NCBI RefSeq assembly: GCF_018861025.1
Contig: NZ_JAHKQH010000040.1
Coordinates: 124,001-188,000, forward strand
Source of the DNA: Psychrosphaera sp. B3R10
GTDB lineage: Bacteria > Pseudomonadota > Gammaproteobacteria > Enterobacterales > Alteromonadaceae
Direction of reading: 5' to 3'
Length of the DNA stretch: 64,000 nucleotides
The translations under genes were made by a program, and so were the position numbers. The number at the start of each line of letters is the position of its first letter. The stretch's first letter is position 1. The notes beneath the pieces are model-generated. The model searched no databases. It was given only the letters and a program-made list of their open reading frames with translations, and was not told the origin of the DNA. Shown one piece after another: positions 1 through 7,905 of the stretch.

Positions 1-1
1 T

Positions 2-70
2 GACAGAAATAATCAACCAACGCCAATTGAATACTGCGAAGTAAACGAAGCGCAAAAGTTTCTGCAATAA
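2..70 (+). CDS. 3' end of an upstream gene (partial)
   Basis: An open frame enters from the left edge and runs 22 codons to a TAA at 68-70. Its C-terminal residues include PIEYCEVNEAQKFLQ. The composition looks like a real protein end, but the fragment is too short to assign to a family. It is followed by a 44-bp gap and a gene on the same strand. It could be a chance open frame. Confidence 0.35.
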   Translation, partial: DRNNQPTPIEYCEVNEAQKFLQ

Positions 71-114
71 CACAATGTGAGTTCACGATTTACAAACAAA
101 AGGATGCGTTAACC

Positions 115-516
115 GTGACATTCCCCATTATTTCAACCTATATATTTGGCATTTTTATTGCCGTCGTTGTGCTTTTCCAGTTTGCATTAATATTTGGTGC
201 CCCGTGGGGAGAAATGGCGATGGGTGGAAAATTTCCAGGACGTTTACCTGTTAAAATACGCATCGCAGCGGTGATGCAAATCATACTGCTTTTATTAATG
301 GCTGAAGTTGTATTCTCTCATTCGGGACTAGTTAACGATGTAAACTTTGGTTTTTTTCATATGGTCTTTCCAGACTATGCTATTTGGGTGGTCGTCGCTT
401 TATGTTTATTAAGTTGTGTTGCAAATACCATTACCCCGAGTAAAAAAGAACGAGCATTATGGGCCCCGGTTTCGACCATTTTACTAATTTGTGTTTTAGT
501 CGTTGCTCTCAAATAG
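115..516 (+). CDS. small four-helix membrane protein, unknown function
   Basis: A 133-residue protein dominated by four hydrophobic segments, at roughly residues 5-28, 48-66, 82-103 and 115-132. A conserved-looking loop GAPWGEMAMGGKFPGRLP follows the first helix. It is predicted to sit in the inner membrane. I do not recognise a characterised family and assign no function. The start is GTG; an AAGGA-type ribosome site lies about 10 bases upstream, and the nearby ATG at 103 is in another frame and stops at once. The next gene begins about 50 bases downstream on the same strand, so the two may be co-transcribed. Confidence 0.72.
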   Translation: MTFPIISTYIFGIFIAVVVLFQFALIFGAPWGEMAMGGKFPGRLPVKIRIAAVMQIILLLLMAEVVFSHSGLVNDVNFGFFHMVFPDYAIWVVVALCLLSCVANTITPSKKERALWAPVSTILLICVLVVALK

Positions 517-569
517 GCAAACAACTAGGTAAACAACTACCGTTATCAAGCACCGCAAGGAGAACTAAA

Positions 570-1001
570 ATGGTTACCGGTTACTGGGTAAGTAATAACT
601 TAAAGGATATGGATCTCAATGCCATTCATGGTTATATATCTCAATCTTATTGGGCGAAAGGCATTCCGATTGAAACGATGGAAAAAGCGATTAACAACTC
701 TGTGTGTTTTGGTATTTTTACCGATTCAGGTGAGCAAATCGCCTTCGCTAGAATGATAACAGACCGTGCAACGTTCGCGTATTTAGCCGACGTTTTTGTA
801 TTAGAGCATCACCGAGGCATTGGTCTAAGTAAATGGCTAATGGAAGAAGTGGTTAAACACCCTGAGTTACAAGGATTACGTCGAATAGCGTTAGCAACTC
901 GAGACGCCCACGAGTTATATAAACAGTTTGGTTTTACCGAATTACATTCGCCACAATCGTTTATGGAATTACACCAACCAGACGTTTACAAAAAGACATG
1001 A
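570..1001 (+). CDS. GNAT family N-acetyltransferase
   Basis: A 143-residue GNAT-fold protein, expected to move an acetyl group from acetyl-CoA to an unknown acceptor. The acetyl-CoA binding motif A is visible as VFVLEHHRGIGLSKWLMEEV around residues 72-91, followed by the C-terminal signature ELYKQFGF. The frame is open further upstream, but the ATG at 570 is preceded by a strong AAGGAGAA site (557-564), and the protein from there begins at the expected place for the fold. The product is cytoplasmic. The substrate cannot be read from sequence. Small free-standing GNATs of this kind are often amino-acid or aminoglycoside-like acetyltransferases, but nothing nearby identifies the target. Confidence 0.85.
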   Translation: MVTGYWVSNNLKDMDLNAIHGYISQSYWAKGIPIETMEKAINNSVCFGIFTDSGEQIAFARMITDRATFAYLADVFVLEHHRGIGLSKWLMEEVVKHPELQGLRRIALATRDAHELYKQFGFTELHSPQSFMELHQPDVYKKT

Positions 1002-1234
1002 CGTTAAACGTTTAATTATTTTAACATCTCATATCCGGCAATTTACCATTGTTAAATGCAACCTTTTACGACACAGATACCTTGTATTCTTTATTGCCAA
1101 TCATCCAAAAGTTAGGCATGTTAGCGTGTCTTATTTGGTTTTTGGCTATATATTATTGCCATATTGAAAACCCTCAAACAACTTCCCCTTCGTCTTAAGG
1201 GTTATCGCTTAATCACAAAAAGTAGGAAATAATT

Positions 1235-1609
1235 TTGGATATTGCTGCAAACATACTCGTGCTGTTCATGGCCGTGCTTCATATTTACATATTAGTTATC
1301 GAAATGTGGTTTTGGGATAAACCACCGGGGCTAAGAGCATTTGGATTTAAAAAAGATTTTGCAACCGCCACTAAGGTATTAGCTGCCAATCAAGGTTTGT
1401 ACAATGGCTTTTTAGCGGCAGGGTTAATATGGGGCTTAGTGCATCAAGATCCGTTTTTTGGCCTGCAAATTCAATTGTTTTTCTTATCCTGTATTTTTGT
1501 CGCCGGTATTTTTGGCGCAATAACATCGTCAAGAAAGATCCTCTTTGTGCAAAGTGTACCTTCGTTAATTACGATAATATTTGTACTGTTTAATTATTTA
1601 GGACTTTAA
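1235..1609 (+). CDS. DUF1304 family membrane protein
   Basis: A 124-residue protein with four hydrophobic segments, matching the DUF1304 pattern: an N-terminal helix with HIYILVIEMWFWDKP, then a loop with TKVLAANQGLYNGFLAAGLIWG, then two more helices. Members are predicted inner-membrane proteins of unknown function. The start codon is TTG at 1235, with an AGGA site about 8 bases upstream, and no better start is in frame. A hairpin with a T-rich tail at 1634-1652 follows and probably ends the transcript. Confidence 0.82.
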   Translation: MDIAANILVLFMAVLHIYILVIEMWFWDKPPGLRAFGFKKDFATATKVLAANQGLYNGFLAAGLIWGLVHQDPFFGLQIQLFFLSCIFVAGIFGAITSSRKILFVQSVPSLITIIFVLFNYLGL

Positions 1610-1633
1610 TTTTACTTAATATTAGAAAAAAAC

Positions 1634-1652
1634 AAGGCCAACATGGCCTTTT
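1634..1652 (+). terminator. hairpin with T tail after the DUF1304 gene
   Basis: AAGGCCA at 1634-1640 pairs with TGGCCTT at 1644-1650 around a three-base loop, and T residues follow to 1652. This is a rho-independent terminator shape placed 24 bases after the DUF1304 stop. A possible ATG of the next gene (1643) sits in the loop, which argues that the next gene starts further on, at 1667. Confidence 0.5.
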
Positions 1653-1666
1653 CAAGTGATGATGAA

Positions 1667-1945
1667 ATGCTTAAAAAAGTGATATTGCAGGGCTATATAA
1701 TAATTCCAGACGCAGATTTAAAGGAAGTGAATTCAGAATTGGATTTGCACATAAAATTAACACTCGGCGAACCTGGGTGCTTAATATTTGAAGTAATACA
1801 TGATCAACAAAACCCGAACAAACTGCATGTCTACGAGGAATTTGTTGACGAACATGCATTTGAATATCATCAAAATCGAGTAAAATCTTCGAAATGGGGC
1901 AAAGTTACCACACGGGTTGAGCGACATTATAAGATTACTCACTGA
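1667..1945 (+). CDS. antibiotic biosynthesis monooxygenase (ABM) domain protein
   Basis: A 92-residue single-domain ABM protein (dimeric ferredoxin-like fold; YgiN-like). It opens MLKKVILQGYIIIPDADL, then has EPGCLIFEVIHD, then LHVYEEFVDEHAFEYHQ, then VERHYKI, which is the family order. Members are small cofactor-poor oxygenases or quinol monooxygenases; the substrate here is unknown. An in-frame ATG at 1643 would add eight residues, but it falls inside a terminator-like hairpin and family members normally begin at the residue encoded at 1667. The ribosome site before 1667 is weak, so the start is the least certain part. Confidence 0.78.
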   Translation: MLKKVILQGYIIIPDADLKEVNSELDLHIKLTLGEPGCLIFEVIHDQQNPNKLHVYEEFVDEHAFEYHQNRVKSSKWGKVTTRVERHYKITH

Positions 1946-2203
1946 CTTCAAGATTAAAAATGGGCGACACCCAATATAGTAATAAGACGCACCGATTGTG
2001 AAATATAATTGCAGTACATAAACAAGTATTAGAAAGAAAATTGGAATGCCCAGTACAAGAGAAATTTAAATTTTCAAACTGGACTTTGTAATTCAAAAAA
2101 TTACCCAGTTACTTAAAATGAATTTAAAGAACTGGTGTTTAGAATTTTAATTCACAACCTTCAACTCATGTTCGAACCACCCAAATAACAAGTAGATCCA
2201 TCT

Positions 2204-2545
2204 ATGCGAAAGACAGACAAAAAATTAGACAAACAAATTACGCTGGTGCTGAATGACATATGTGAAACAAAGTTAAAAGATTATTCAGGTTTTAAATGGG
2301 TTACACATTTAGCCAATTTTTCTAATTTTCCAAATAGCCTAAAAATTGCCATCGTATTTGATACTAACCAAAGTTTAACGCTGTTTAGAACAACAAATAA
2401 CGACTCGAAAATCATTTCATTAATACAAGACAAACTGTCAAAAAACGGCATTGCGATCAAAGACCCTATTAAAAAAATTATTTTTGATACCGAAGAAAAT
2501 TGCGAGCAACAGCATGGTGGAAATTGGCAACTTAGATTGAGTTAA
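2204..2545 (+). CDS. conserved hypothetical protein (113 aa)
   Basis: A 113-residue soluble protein beginning MRKTDKKLDKQITLVLNDIC and containing GFKWVTHLANFSNFPNSLK and CEQQHGGNWQLRL near the end. The pattern resembles a small marine gammaproteobacterial family that is sometimes labelled Fis-like in databases. I see no helix-turn-helix, so I do not adopt that label. It is preceded by about 260 bases without a gene and followed by about 290 bases without a convincing one. No function is proposed. Confidence 0.65.
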   Translation: MRKTDKKLDKQITLVLNDICETKLKDYSGFKWVTHLANFSNFPNSLKIAIVFDTNQSLTLFRTTNNDSKIISLIQDKLSKNGIAIKDPIKKIIFDTEENCEQQHGGNWQLRLS

Positions 2546-2838
2546 ATCGCTGTGCAGCGGTAATATGGAAGCCGTTTTGCTCAAAGCCCAAGGCGAGTTT
2601 GTTGCCGAAATTGTTTTAGTTTATATCAATGACCGTTATATGGTTGATCACGCAATGGTTTTTTAAGACTCGTTGCAGTTAAAACAAACTAAAAACAGAT
2701 TCATGGCGATTTATCACACAACGATAAGTAATCAACTGGGCTGTATGATAAACTGCGCGCGTTTTTAGTACCGACCAAATATGCCCCACCATCAAAAATG
2801 GTTGCCGTTTTTTAATTTCAAACAGTTTAGGTTACAAC

Positions 2839-3180
2839 ATGTCAGATAAGTTCTTTTTTAAAGGCCGCCAAGATGCTCGCCAAAAACACATAAAATACGG
2901 TTACGAAGGTAAACTATATAACAAGCCTGGTAGCAAAAAATTACCTCTGCAATTAATCGTCACCTCAGAGACGCGTAAAGCCGAAGTAACTAAACTTGCT
3001 ACAGAAGCCCAAATGTATGTTGATATCACGGTAGATTTAAGTGAGGGCGCTGTAGAATCCATCGCTGAGCTAACAACGCTATTAAATAAAGCTGAAACAG
3101 TTAAAGTAGATAAACTACCCGGTCGCAATGACCCTTGCGTATGTGGCAGTGGGCAAAAATATAAAAAATGTTGTGGTTAA
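2839..3180 (+). CDS. SEC-C motif metal-binding protein (PBPRA1643-like)
   Basis: A 113-residue protein ending in a SEC-C zinc-binding motif, [20 protein letters not shown], the same type found at the C-terminus of SecA. The N-terminal part, [22 protein letters not shown], matches the small SWIM/SEC-C family described from Photobacterium. The four metal ligands (CxC near residue 101 and the terminal CC pair) are all present. The role is unknown; SEC-C tails usually bind zinc and contact SecB or ribosomes, but that is not established for this family. The gene stands alone. Confidence 0.82.
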   Translation: MSDKFFFKGRQDARQKHIKYGYEGKLYNKPGSKKLPLQLIVTSETRKAEVTKLATEAQMYVDITVDLSEGAVESIAELTTLLNKAETVKVDKLPGRNDPCVCGSGQKYKKCCG

Positions 3181-3272
3181 TTCGCTTCTGAATTCATTCC
3201 GTATTATTTTATATAACACAAAACAGTATGTTGCGACCTTCTGCGCAGCTAAATTAAAAAGACTGATTACCA

Positions 3273-3692
3273 ATGGAATTAAGTGTTCAGAAAAAGTTTG
3301 AAACCTATCCCGACGATATTGCCGCCGCATTATTACGGATAAGAACACTTATTTACCAAGTAGCAGAGCAAGACGGTATTGATAAGTTGGAAGAAACCTT
3401 AAAATGGGGCGAACCCAGCTATATATCGCCAATTGGAAGTACAATCAGGTTCGATTGGAAAGCCAAACATCCCGACGAATATTGCCTATACTTCAACTGC
3501 AAAACAACCTTAATTGAAACCTTTAAAGAAATCTACGGTGAGACTTTTGTATACCAAGGTAACCGAGCTCTTGTGTTTAAAATAATCCAAATTGATATTG
3601 ACGCAATTACCGACAATCCGGCTCTTGCACATTGTCTATCTATGGCATTGCGGTACAAAAAGATTAAACACCTCAAATTGCTAGGTGCATAA
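3273..3692 (+). CDS. DUF1801 domain protein
   Basis: A 139-residue protein with the DUF1801 (YdhG-like) pattern: an amphipathic N-terminal helix, then LEETLKWGEPSYISP, a central strand region with FDWKAKHPDEYCLYFNCKTT, and a basic C-terminal helix ALRYKKIKHL. The family is widespread and functionally uncharacterised. A second, more distant DUF1801-like gene lies at 4443-4820 on the other strand. It starts at an ATG after a 92-base spacer and appears monocistronic. Confidence 0.8.
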   Translation: MELSVQKKFETYPDDIAAALLRIRTLIYQVAEQDGIDKLEETLKWGEPSYISPIGSTIRFDWKAKHPDEYCLYFNCKTTLIETFKEIYGETFVYQGNRALVFKIIQIDIDAITDNPALAHCLSMALRYKKIKHLKLLGA

Positions 3693-3981
3693 TTATACGG
3701 TCTTATTTAATGATTTAATTTGGTTAAAAATTACCGCGCTAGAACATTTCCTTATTTCTGTTCTACACTGTAGGTTACCTGTTTTATTTTGAGTCGCACT
3801 GTTTGGCGACTTTTAGGCCATAAGCCGCCCATGGATTGAAATTAATACGGTCATAAATATTTTATATGTCTAATAAAACAGTAATGATTAGCCAATGTTC
3901 AAACATCGGTTAACTTAATGAGTAGACAATTAGAATGTGTGTGAAAAAAGAATAATTAAATAACCAAGATATCATAACACA

Positions 3982-4416
3982 ATGAAAAATAACGAAAACT
4001 TACGTGTAATAGTTTACGTTTCTGAGCTTACATCAGACGTGGCTATTATTGATAAAACGTTAAAGGATATTATTACTAGTGCAAATCGTTTTAACGAAGA
4101 ACACAAAATTTACGGTGCACTTTTTTATCATAATCAGCGCTTTTTACAGCTAATTGAAGGTGAGCACGACAAGTTATCATTACTTATGGATAAGTTGTAT
4201 GCCGACACAAGACATACCAATTTAAAAGTAGTTGTTGATGCCCCCATTGGGGTTCGGACCTATGAAGATTGGACACTGGATTTATTTAATCTAAATGAAA
4301 ATCAAAAGATAGACTTTGATCATATAATTACCATCAAAAAAATGTTTGATGCCCAATGTAAAATGGATGGTTGGTTGTTTGTACAAACCATAAAAGACTA
4401 CATCAATTTAGCGTAA
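3982..4416 (+). CDS. short BLUF-domain blue-light photoreceptor
   Basis: A 144-residue single-domain BLUF protein. The flavin-switch residues are present at family spacing: Tyr12 (VIVYVSE), Asn38, Gln56 (RFLQLIEGE) and Trp97 (YEDWTLDLF). The Asn-Gln (18) and Gln-Trp (41) distances are the same as in AppA. These residues rearrange hydrogen bonds to FAD in blue light. No EAL, cyclase or kinase domain is fused, so output must go through a partner protein, as in other short BLUF proteins such as PixD or BlrB. About 290 bases with no gene precede it, room for its own promoter. The converging gene 4443-4820 gives no hint of the partner. Confidence 0.92.
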   Translation: MKNNENLRVIVYVSELTSDVAIIDKTLKDIITSANRFNEEHKIYGALFYHNQRFLQLIEGEHDKLSLLMDKLYADTRHTNLKVVVDAPIGVRTYEDWTLDLFNLNENQKIDFDHIITIKKMFDAQCKMDGWLFVQTIKDYINLA

Positions 4417-4442
4417 TTTTGGCTTATTCAAGTTACCCGCAA

Positions 4443-4820
4443 CTAACATGACAAATCAATTCCAGATCGGCCCATCGTCACCATTTTTGTTAAAAACGAC
4501 GTAAAGTTTTCATTTGTTATTGATTTGGTTTTACTCAAACGGATACAACCTTTTCCAAAATTATACCCCTCTAATAATTGACCTGTGGGATCCACTTTTG
4601 AAATATTTCCAACATATAGACTAACCGTATTTTTCTGGGCATTTAAATGACACATTACAATGTCATTAATTTTAAAACACAGCATTTTGTAGTTAATAGA
4701 AAGTTCTGTTTCTGGGGCCATTTCGAGTATTTTCTGTTGCAGTAATAACAACTTTTCTTTTCGCCAGTCATCTTCTAATGCAGCAACATAGTGTTCAGGT
4801 GTATTTACGTCATATTGCAT
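4443..4820 (-). CDS. DUF1801-like protein
   Basis: A 125-residue protein opening MQYDVNTPEHYVAALEDDW, a sequence typical of the second DUF1801 subgroup, with ELSINYKMLCFKIN and a glycine-rich GYNFGKGCIRL further on. Function is unknown. An AAGGAG ribosome site lies 7 bases before the ATG. It lies downstream of ogt on the same strand with a 32-base gap, so it may be the third gene of the ada-alkA/ogt transcript. Confidence 0.75.
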   Translation of the reverse strand: MQYDVNTPEHYVAALEDDWRKEKLLLLQQKILEMAPETELSINYKMLCFKINDIVMCHLNAQKNTVSLYVGNISKVDPTGQLLEGYNFGKGCIRLSKTKSITNENFTSFLTKMVTMGRSGIDLSC

Positions 4821-4852
4821 ACAAACTCCTTAATTGAAAAACGTTGTGTCGG

Positions 4853-5389
4853 TTATAGCAGTGGGATCTGCTGTTGTTCAAATATTAATAACCATTGTTT
4901 TTTATCTAATCCACCAGCATAACCAGTAAGTGTGCCATTAGCCCCAATTACTCGATGGCAGGGCACAACAACCGCTAACGGATTTTTACCATTTGCAGCC
5001 CCAACCGCCCTTACAGCCTTAGGGTTATTTAAAACTTTAGCCAGATCCCCATAGGAACAGGTTTCGCCATAGGGGATTTGAGTAAGGCCCTGCCAAACTT
5101 GACGTTGAAACTCAGTACCAAAGTCACTTAAATGACAAAGTAAGTCATTAAACTCGGTTCTACGGTGAGCAAAGTACTCAGTTAATTGAGTGAAGGCTAA
5201 ATCTAATAATGGGTGTTCATCGGAATTTTCGACATCAACCAAATCAGACTCTTTTACAAAGACAATCGACTTATAAACAGCGGGTTTAGCGGTGAAATTA
5301 ACAACTCTAATTTCTAGTGGCCCCAGTGGTGTGGTCAGCCAGCGTGTTAATTGCGTGCCTTGCTCTTTATTATACGGATCTATTTTCAT
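4853..5389 (-). CDS. ogt: methylated-DNA--protein-cysteine methyltransferase
   Basis: A 178-residue suicide enzyme that moves the alkyl group from O6-methylguanine to its own cysteine. The active site is the PCHR motif in VVPCHRVIGANG; the helix-turn-helix region IPYGETCSYGDLAK precedes it. The start is the ATG at 5389, which overlaps the TGA of the upstream Ada-AlkA gene as ATGA with GGGGA about 8 bases upstream; the longer open frame would overlap that gene by 43 bases. The pair therefore supplies, as two coupled proteins, the activities that E. coli spreads over Ada, AlkA and Ogt. Confidence 0.95.
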   Translation of the reverse strand: MKIDPYNKEQGTQLTRWLTTPLGPLEIRVVNFTAKPAVYKSIVFVKESDLVDVENSDEHPLLDLAFTQLTEYFAHRRTEFNDLLCHLSDFGTEFQRQVWQGLTQIPYGETCSYGDLAKVLNNPKAVRAVGAANGKNPLAVVVPCHRVIGANGTLTGYAGGLDKKQWLLIFEQQQIPLL

Positions 5390-6810
5390 AACATTCCCCA
5401 CATAGTAAATGTCATATATGAACGCCAAGGCTTTGCATGCTCGACATTAATGCTTGGGAAAATATCCAATGCCTTTTTAATACCTAAATCGGTATCAAGC
5501 CAGATGTCCGGGTGACCCTCACCGCGTAATTTTGCATACTCAACAGTCCAAGGTCCAATGCCTTTTAATGCTAACCATTGATCAATATCATTTTCAGCAC
5601 CTGTTCCTTTTGTTGCAACAAAATGGTTAGCCAGATTTAAAATGGTCTGTTTTCGAGCACCAGGGATCTTTAAAAAGGCCAAGTCAGATTTAGCGACTTG
5701 CTCAGGGGTTGGAAACCAGATCCGTTCATGGGGTTTATCACCATTGTTTATGTGATTAGCGGGCAACGCCACCCACTTTCTGTCACCTAACTGCTCTACT
5801 AACGTATTCAATAGATTTGTCGCTGCTTTTACCGAAACTTGTTGGCCAAAAATAGCTCGGATCCCCGCCTCAAATGCATCCCAACATTTAGGAATGCGTA
5901 ACCCCGAAATAATATGATGATCGGGTAAACCCGCACTGCGCAGTGACTGTTCGATGAGCGCGACGTTGGCATCTAAGTCAAAAATTTCACGAATACGCTG
6001 ACTGACTTGATAAAGGTATTTCGGGTTATCAAGTTCAATACTAACGTTAAATCCATGTTTATCTGGCCGATGCACCGCATTAAACCAACCTTTAACATAC
6101 TGACCATCAGGCTGTTGCCAAGTGAATGTTCTACCGTAGGAACTTTGCCCAAGTGTTTCAGCCGTATTGATCTGCCTATATTCGCAAAAACTTCGCCAAT
6201 GCTGCCAGTTAAATGGTGGCTGGTAATTGAGCTGCAGACGAATAGGCACGTCTGCGGTGTGAAGTTTTTTGATCTCCGTTGGTGTTTTAGTCGTGATCCG
6301 CTTAAATGCGTCGTTAAATCGCCTAACATTATTAAAACCACAGGAAAAGGCTACATCTTGTATAGGCAAATGAGTTTGATGTAATAATGCTTTCGCAAAC
6401 AAAATTTGCTGATGTTGAATATAAGCTTTTGGTGAAACCCCTAATTGTTGCTCGAACAGCTTTCGTAAATATCGATCAGTAATGCCTAGACGCTCAGCAA
6501 GAGTAGTCAAATTTAAATCGTGAAAACCTTCGTTGTGAATAATATTTAGCGCTCGTTTAACCGTTGTTGCTGTGCCGAACCAGGCAGGAGAAAAGGGCGC
6601 AGACTCAGGACGACACCGTAAACATGGTCGATATCCTGAAACTAAAGCCTCAGAAGCTGTTTCGAAATATTCAACGTTTTCTTCTTTAGGGGGCGTGGCT
6701 GGACAAACCGGACGACAAAAGATCCCAGTCGTCTTCACTGCGGTAAAAAATACACCGTCAAATCGGGCGTCTCGAGAAAGTCGAGCTTGTTGATAGTCTA
6801 TTTGAACCAT
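5386..6810 (-). CDS. Ada-type methyl-sensor / AraC regulator fused to AlkA 3-methyladenine glycosylase
   Basis: A 474-residue fusion. Residues 1-75 are an Ada zinc domain with Cys32, Cys36, Cys63 and Cys66; the first is the expected methylphosphotriester acceptor. Residues 85-180 are an AraC-type helix-turn-helix (ITDRYLRKLFEQQLG, VAFSCGFNNVRRFNDAFK). Residues 190-300 match the AlkA N-domain. The rest is a HhH-GPD glycosylase with the hairpin LKGIGPWTVEYAKL and the DTDLGIKKA region that carries the catalytic Asp. It should sense backbone methylation, switch on its own operon, and excise 3-methyladenine. The C-terminal methyltransferase of E. coli Ada is absent and is replaced by the coupled ogt downstream. 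The same fusion type is known in other bacteria. Confidence 0.93.
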   Translation of the reverse strand: MVQIDYQQARLSRDARFDGVFFTAVKTTGIFCRPVCPATPPKEENVEYFETASEALVSGYRPCLRCRPESAPFSPAWFGTATTVKRALNIIHNEGFHDLNLTTLAERLGITDRYLRKLFEQQLGVSPKAYIQHQQILFAKALLHQTHLPIQDVAFSCGFNNVRRFNDAFKRITTKTPTEIKKLHTADVPIRLQLNYQPPFNWQHWRSFCEYRQINTAETLGQSSYGRTFTWQQPDGQYVKGWFNAVHRPDKHGFNVSIELDNPKYLYQVSQRIREIFDLDANVALIEQSLRSAGLPDHHIISGLRIPKCWDAFEAGIRAIFGQQVSVKAATNLLNTLVEQLGDRKWVALPANHINNGDKPHERIWFPTPEQVAKSDLAFLKIPGARKQTILNLANHFVATKGTGAENDIDQWLALKGIGPWTVEYAKLRGEGHPDIWLDTDLGIKKALDIFPSINVEHAKPWRSYMTFTMWGML

Positions 6811-6901
6811 AATTTATTCTTCATCTTTAGCAATTAAACAAAAGTCTAACGTAAATCGGCAATAAAACTAGATGAATTCGGAACAGAATGTTAACAAACT
6901 T

Positions 6902-6926
6902 GATATGGCTTTTTTCTTTCCATATC
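6902..6926. promoter_or_regulatory. inverted repeat in the divergent ada-alkA / binding-protein spacer
   Basis: GATATGG (6902-6908) and CCATATC (6920-6926) form a perfect 7-base inverted repeat separated by 11 bases, located between two divergent genes. It could be an operator or a small hairpin. I did not find an E. coli-type Ada box (AAAGCGCAA) in this spacer. No regulator can be named. Confidence 0.3.
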
Positions 6927-6987
6927 GCGTGTTTTTGAGTTTTTGGGTTATATTATAGTGACTCAATTTACAAATTACGGGTTAACC

Positions 6988-7872
6988 TTGTTAAAAACTT
7001 ATAAACGGCTCTTGTTCTTTATTGCCATATCCGCCAGCCCTCTGGCATACAGTACAATAATTAAAGTACCAGCTCCTCGTTCGGTTTTTGATATTTCCCA
7101 TGATTATCACGTTAAATTAATCAACCTTGCGTTAAACCAAGTCAGCGGAAGTGACTACCAAGTTCGCACCCTTAATCAAGTTAGTTTGTCCCAGGGCCGC
7201 GCAGAAGCTGAACTTAAAAAAGGTAAAACAATTAATTTGTATTGGTTTGGCGCAAGTAAAGAGCTAGATCACACATTGCGCGCAATCCCAGTCCCTACAA
7301 CAAGAGGACTCATTGGTTTTCGTAAATTCATTATTCGGAAAGAGTCACTTCCTTCTTTTAATAAGATAACAAACGCCAAAGCACTCCGAAAAATGATTGC
7401 TTGTCAGGGCGAACACTGGCCTGATACCAAAATACTGCAAGATGCAGGTTTACCTGTCACAACTTCAGTGCAGTATGAAAGCTTATTTAAAATGGTAAAA
7501 TTTAAACGTTGTGATTATTTTCCGCGCGGGTATCACGATGCAGAAAATGAGTTAGTTATGCGTAAACGTACCTACCCAGACTTAGTCAGCTATCCAAATA
7601 TATTATTGCATTACCCATTTGCGGTTTATTTTTATACTAATAAAGAGAACGAGCAGCTAGGTAAAGATTTAGAAGAAGGTATGCATAAACTTGCACAACT
7701 TGGTGAAATAGAAGCCCTAATGAAACGCCATGAGTTAACAAAATCGGTTTATCCGCTTAAAAATGAAAGCAAAACCGTGCATATATCCATACCCAACAAT
7801 TACATTACACCTAATCCACTGATCAAAGACGGGCGTTATTTCATCCAACCACAAGATTTCAAAATTGATTAA
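6988..7872 (+). CDS. periplasmic solute-binding-like protein (type 2 fold)
   Basis: A 294-residue exported protein resembling family 3 extracellular solute-binding proteins. From the TTG at 6988 it has a signal peptide (KTYKRLLFFIAISASPLAYS) with likely cleavage after AYS. The mature part begins with a strand followed by DISHDYHVKLINLAL and has the two-lobe pattern, including LKKGKTINLYWFGAS and VYFYTNKENEQLGKDLEEGM. Longer starts (TTG 6943, GTG 6958) would bury the signal sequence, and a GGG element sits before 6988. No permease or ATPase is adjacent, so a sensory or orphan role is possible. The ligand is unknown. A four-copy 10-bp repeat overlaps its stop codon. Confidence 0.72.
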   Translation: MLKTYKRLLFFIAISASPLAYSTIIKVPAPRSVFDISHDYHVKLINLALNQVSGSDYQVRTLNQVSLSQGRAEAELKKGKTINLYWFGASKELDHTLRAIPVPTTRGLIGFRKFIIRKESLPSFNKITNAKALRKMIACQGEHWPDTKILQDAGLPVTTSVQYESLFKMVKFKRCDYFPRGYHDAENELVMRKRTYPDLVSYPNILLHYPFAVYFYTNKENEQLGKDLEEGMHKLAQLGEIEALMKRHELTKSVYPLKNESKTVHISIPNNYITPNPLIKDGRYFIQPQDFKID

Positions 7873-7904
7873 ACTTGATTAAACTTGATTAAACTTGATT
7901 AAAC
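7865..7904. repeat. tandem repeat, four perfect copies of a 10-bp unit
   Basis: The unit TTGATTAAAC occurs four times without a break (7865, 7875, 7885, 7895). The first copy contains the stop codon of the binding-protein gene, and the array ends two bases before the stop of the convergent ATL gene. It fills the whole gap between two convergent genes and looks like a slippage-prone microsatellite. Confidence 0.95.
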
Positions 7905-7905
7905 A

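Noticed and set aside
928-1167. 79-codon open frame overlapping the end of the GNAT gene
   Set aside because: It starts inside the GNAT gene in another frame and has no family resemblance or ribosome site.
2204-2545. Fis-family regulator label for the 113-residue protein
   Set aside because: No helix-turn-helix resembling the Fis C-terminus is visible.
2565-2666. 33-codon frame (MEAVLLKAQGEFVAEIV...) in the gap before the SEC-C gene
   Set aside because: No ribosome site and no recognised family. It could be a remnant, but there is too little to support a gene.
7865-7904. CRISPR-like array
   Set aside because: The units are 10 bases long, directly adjacent, without spacers and without cas genes.
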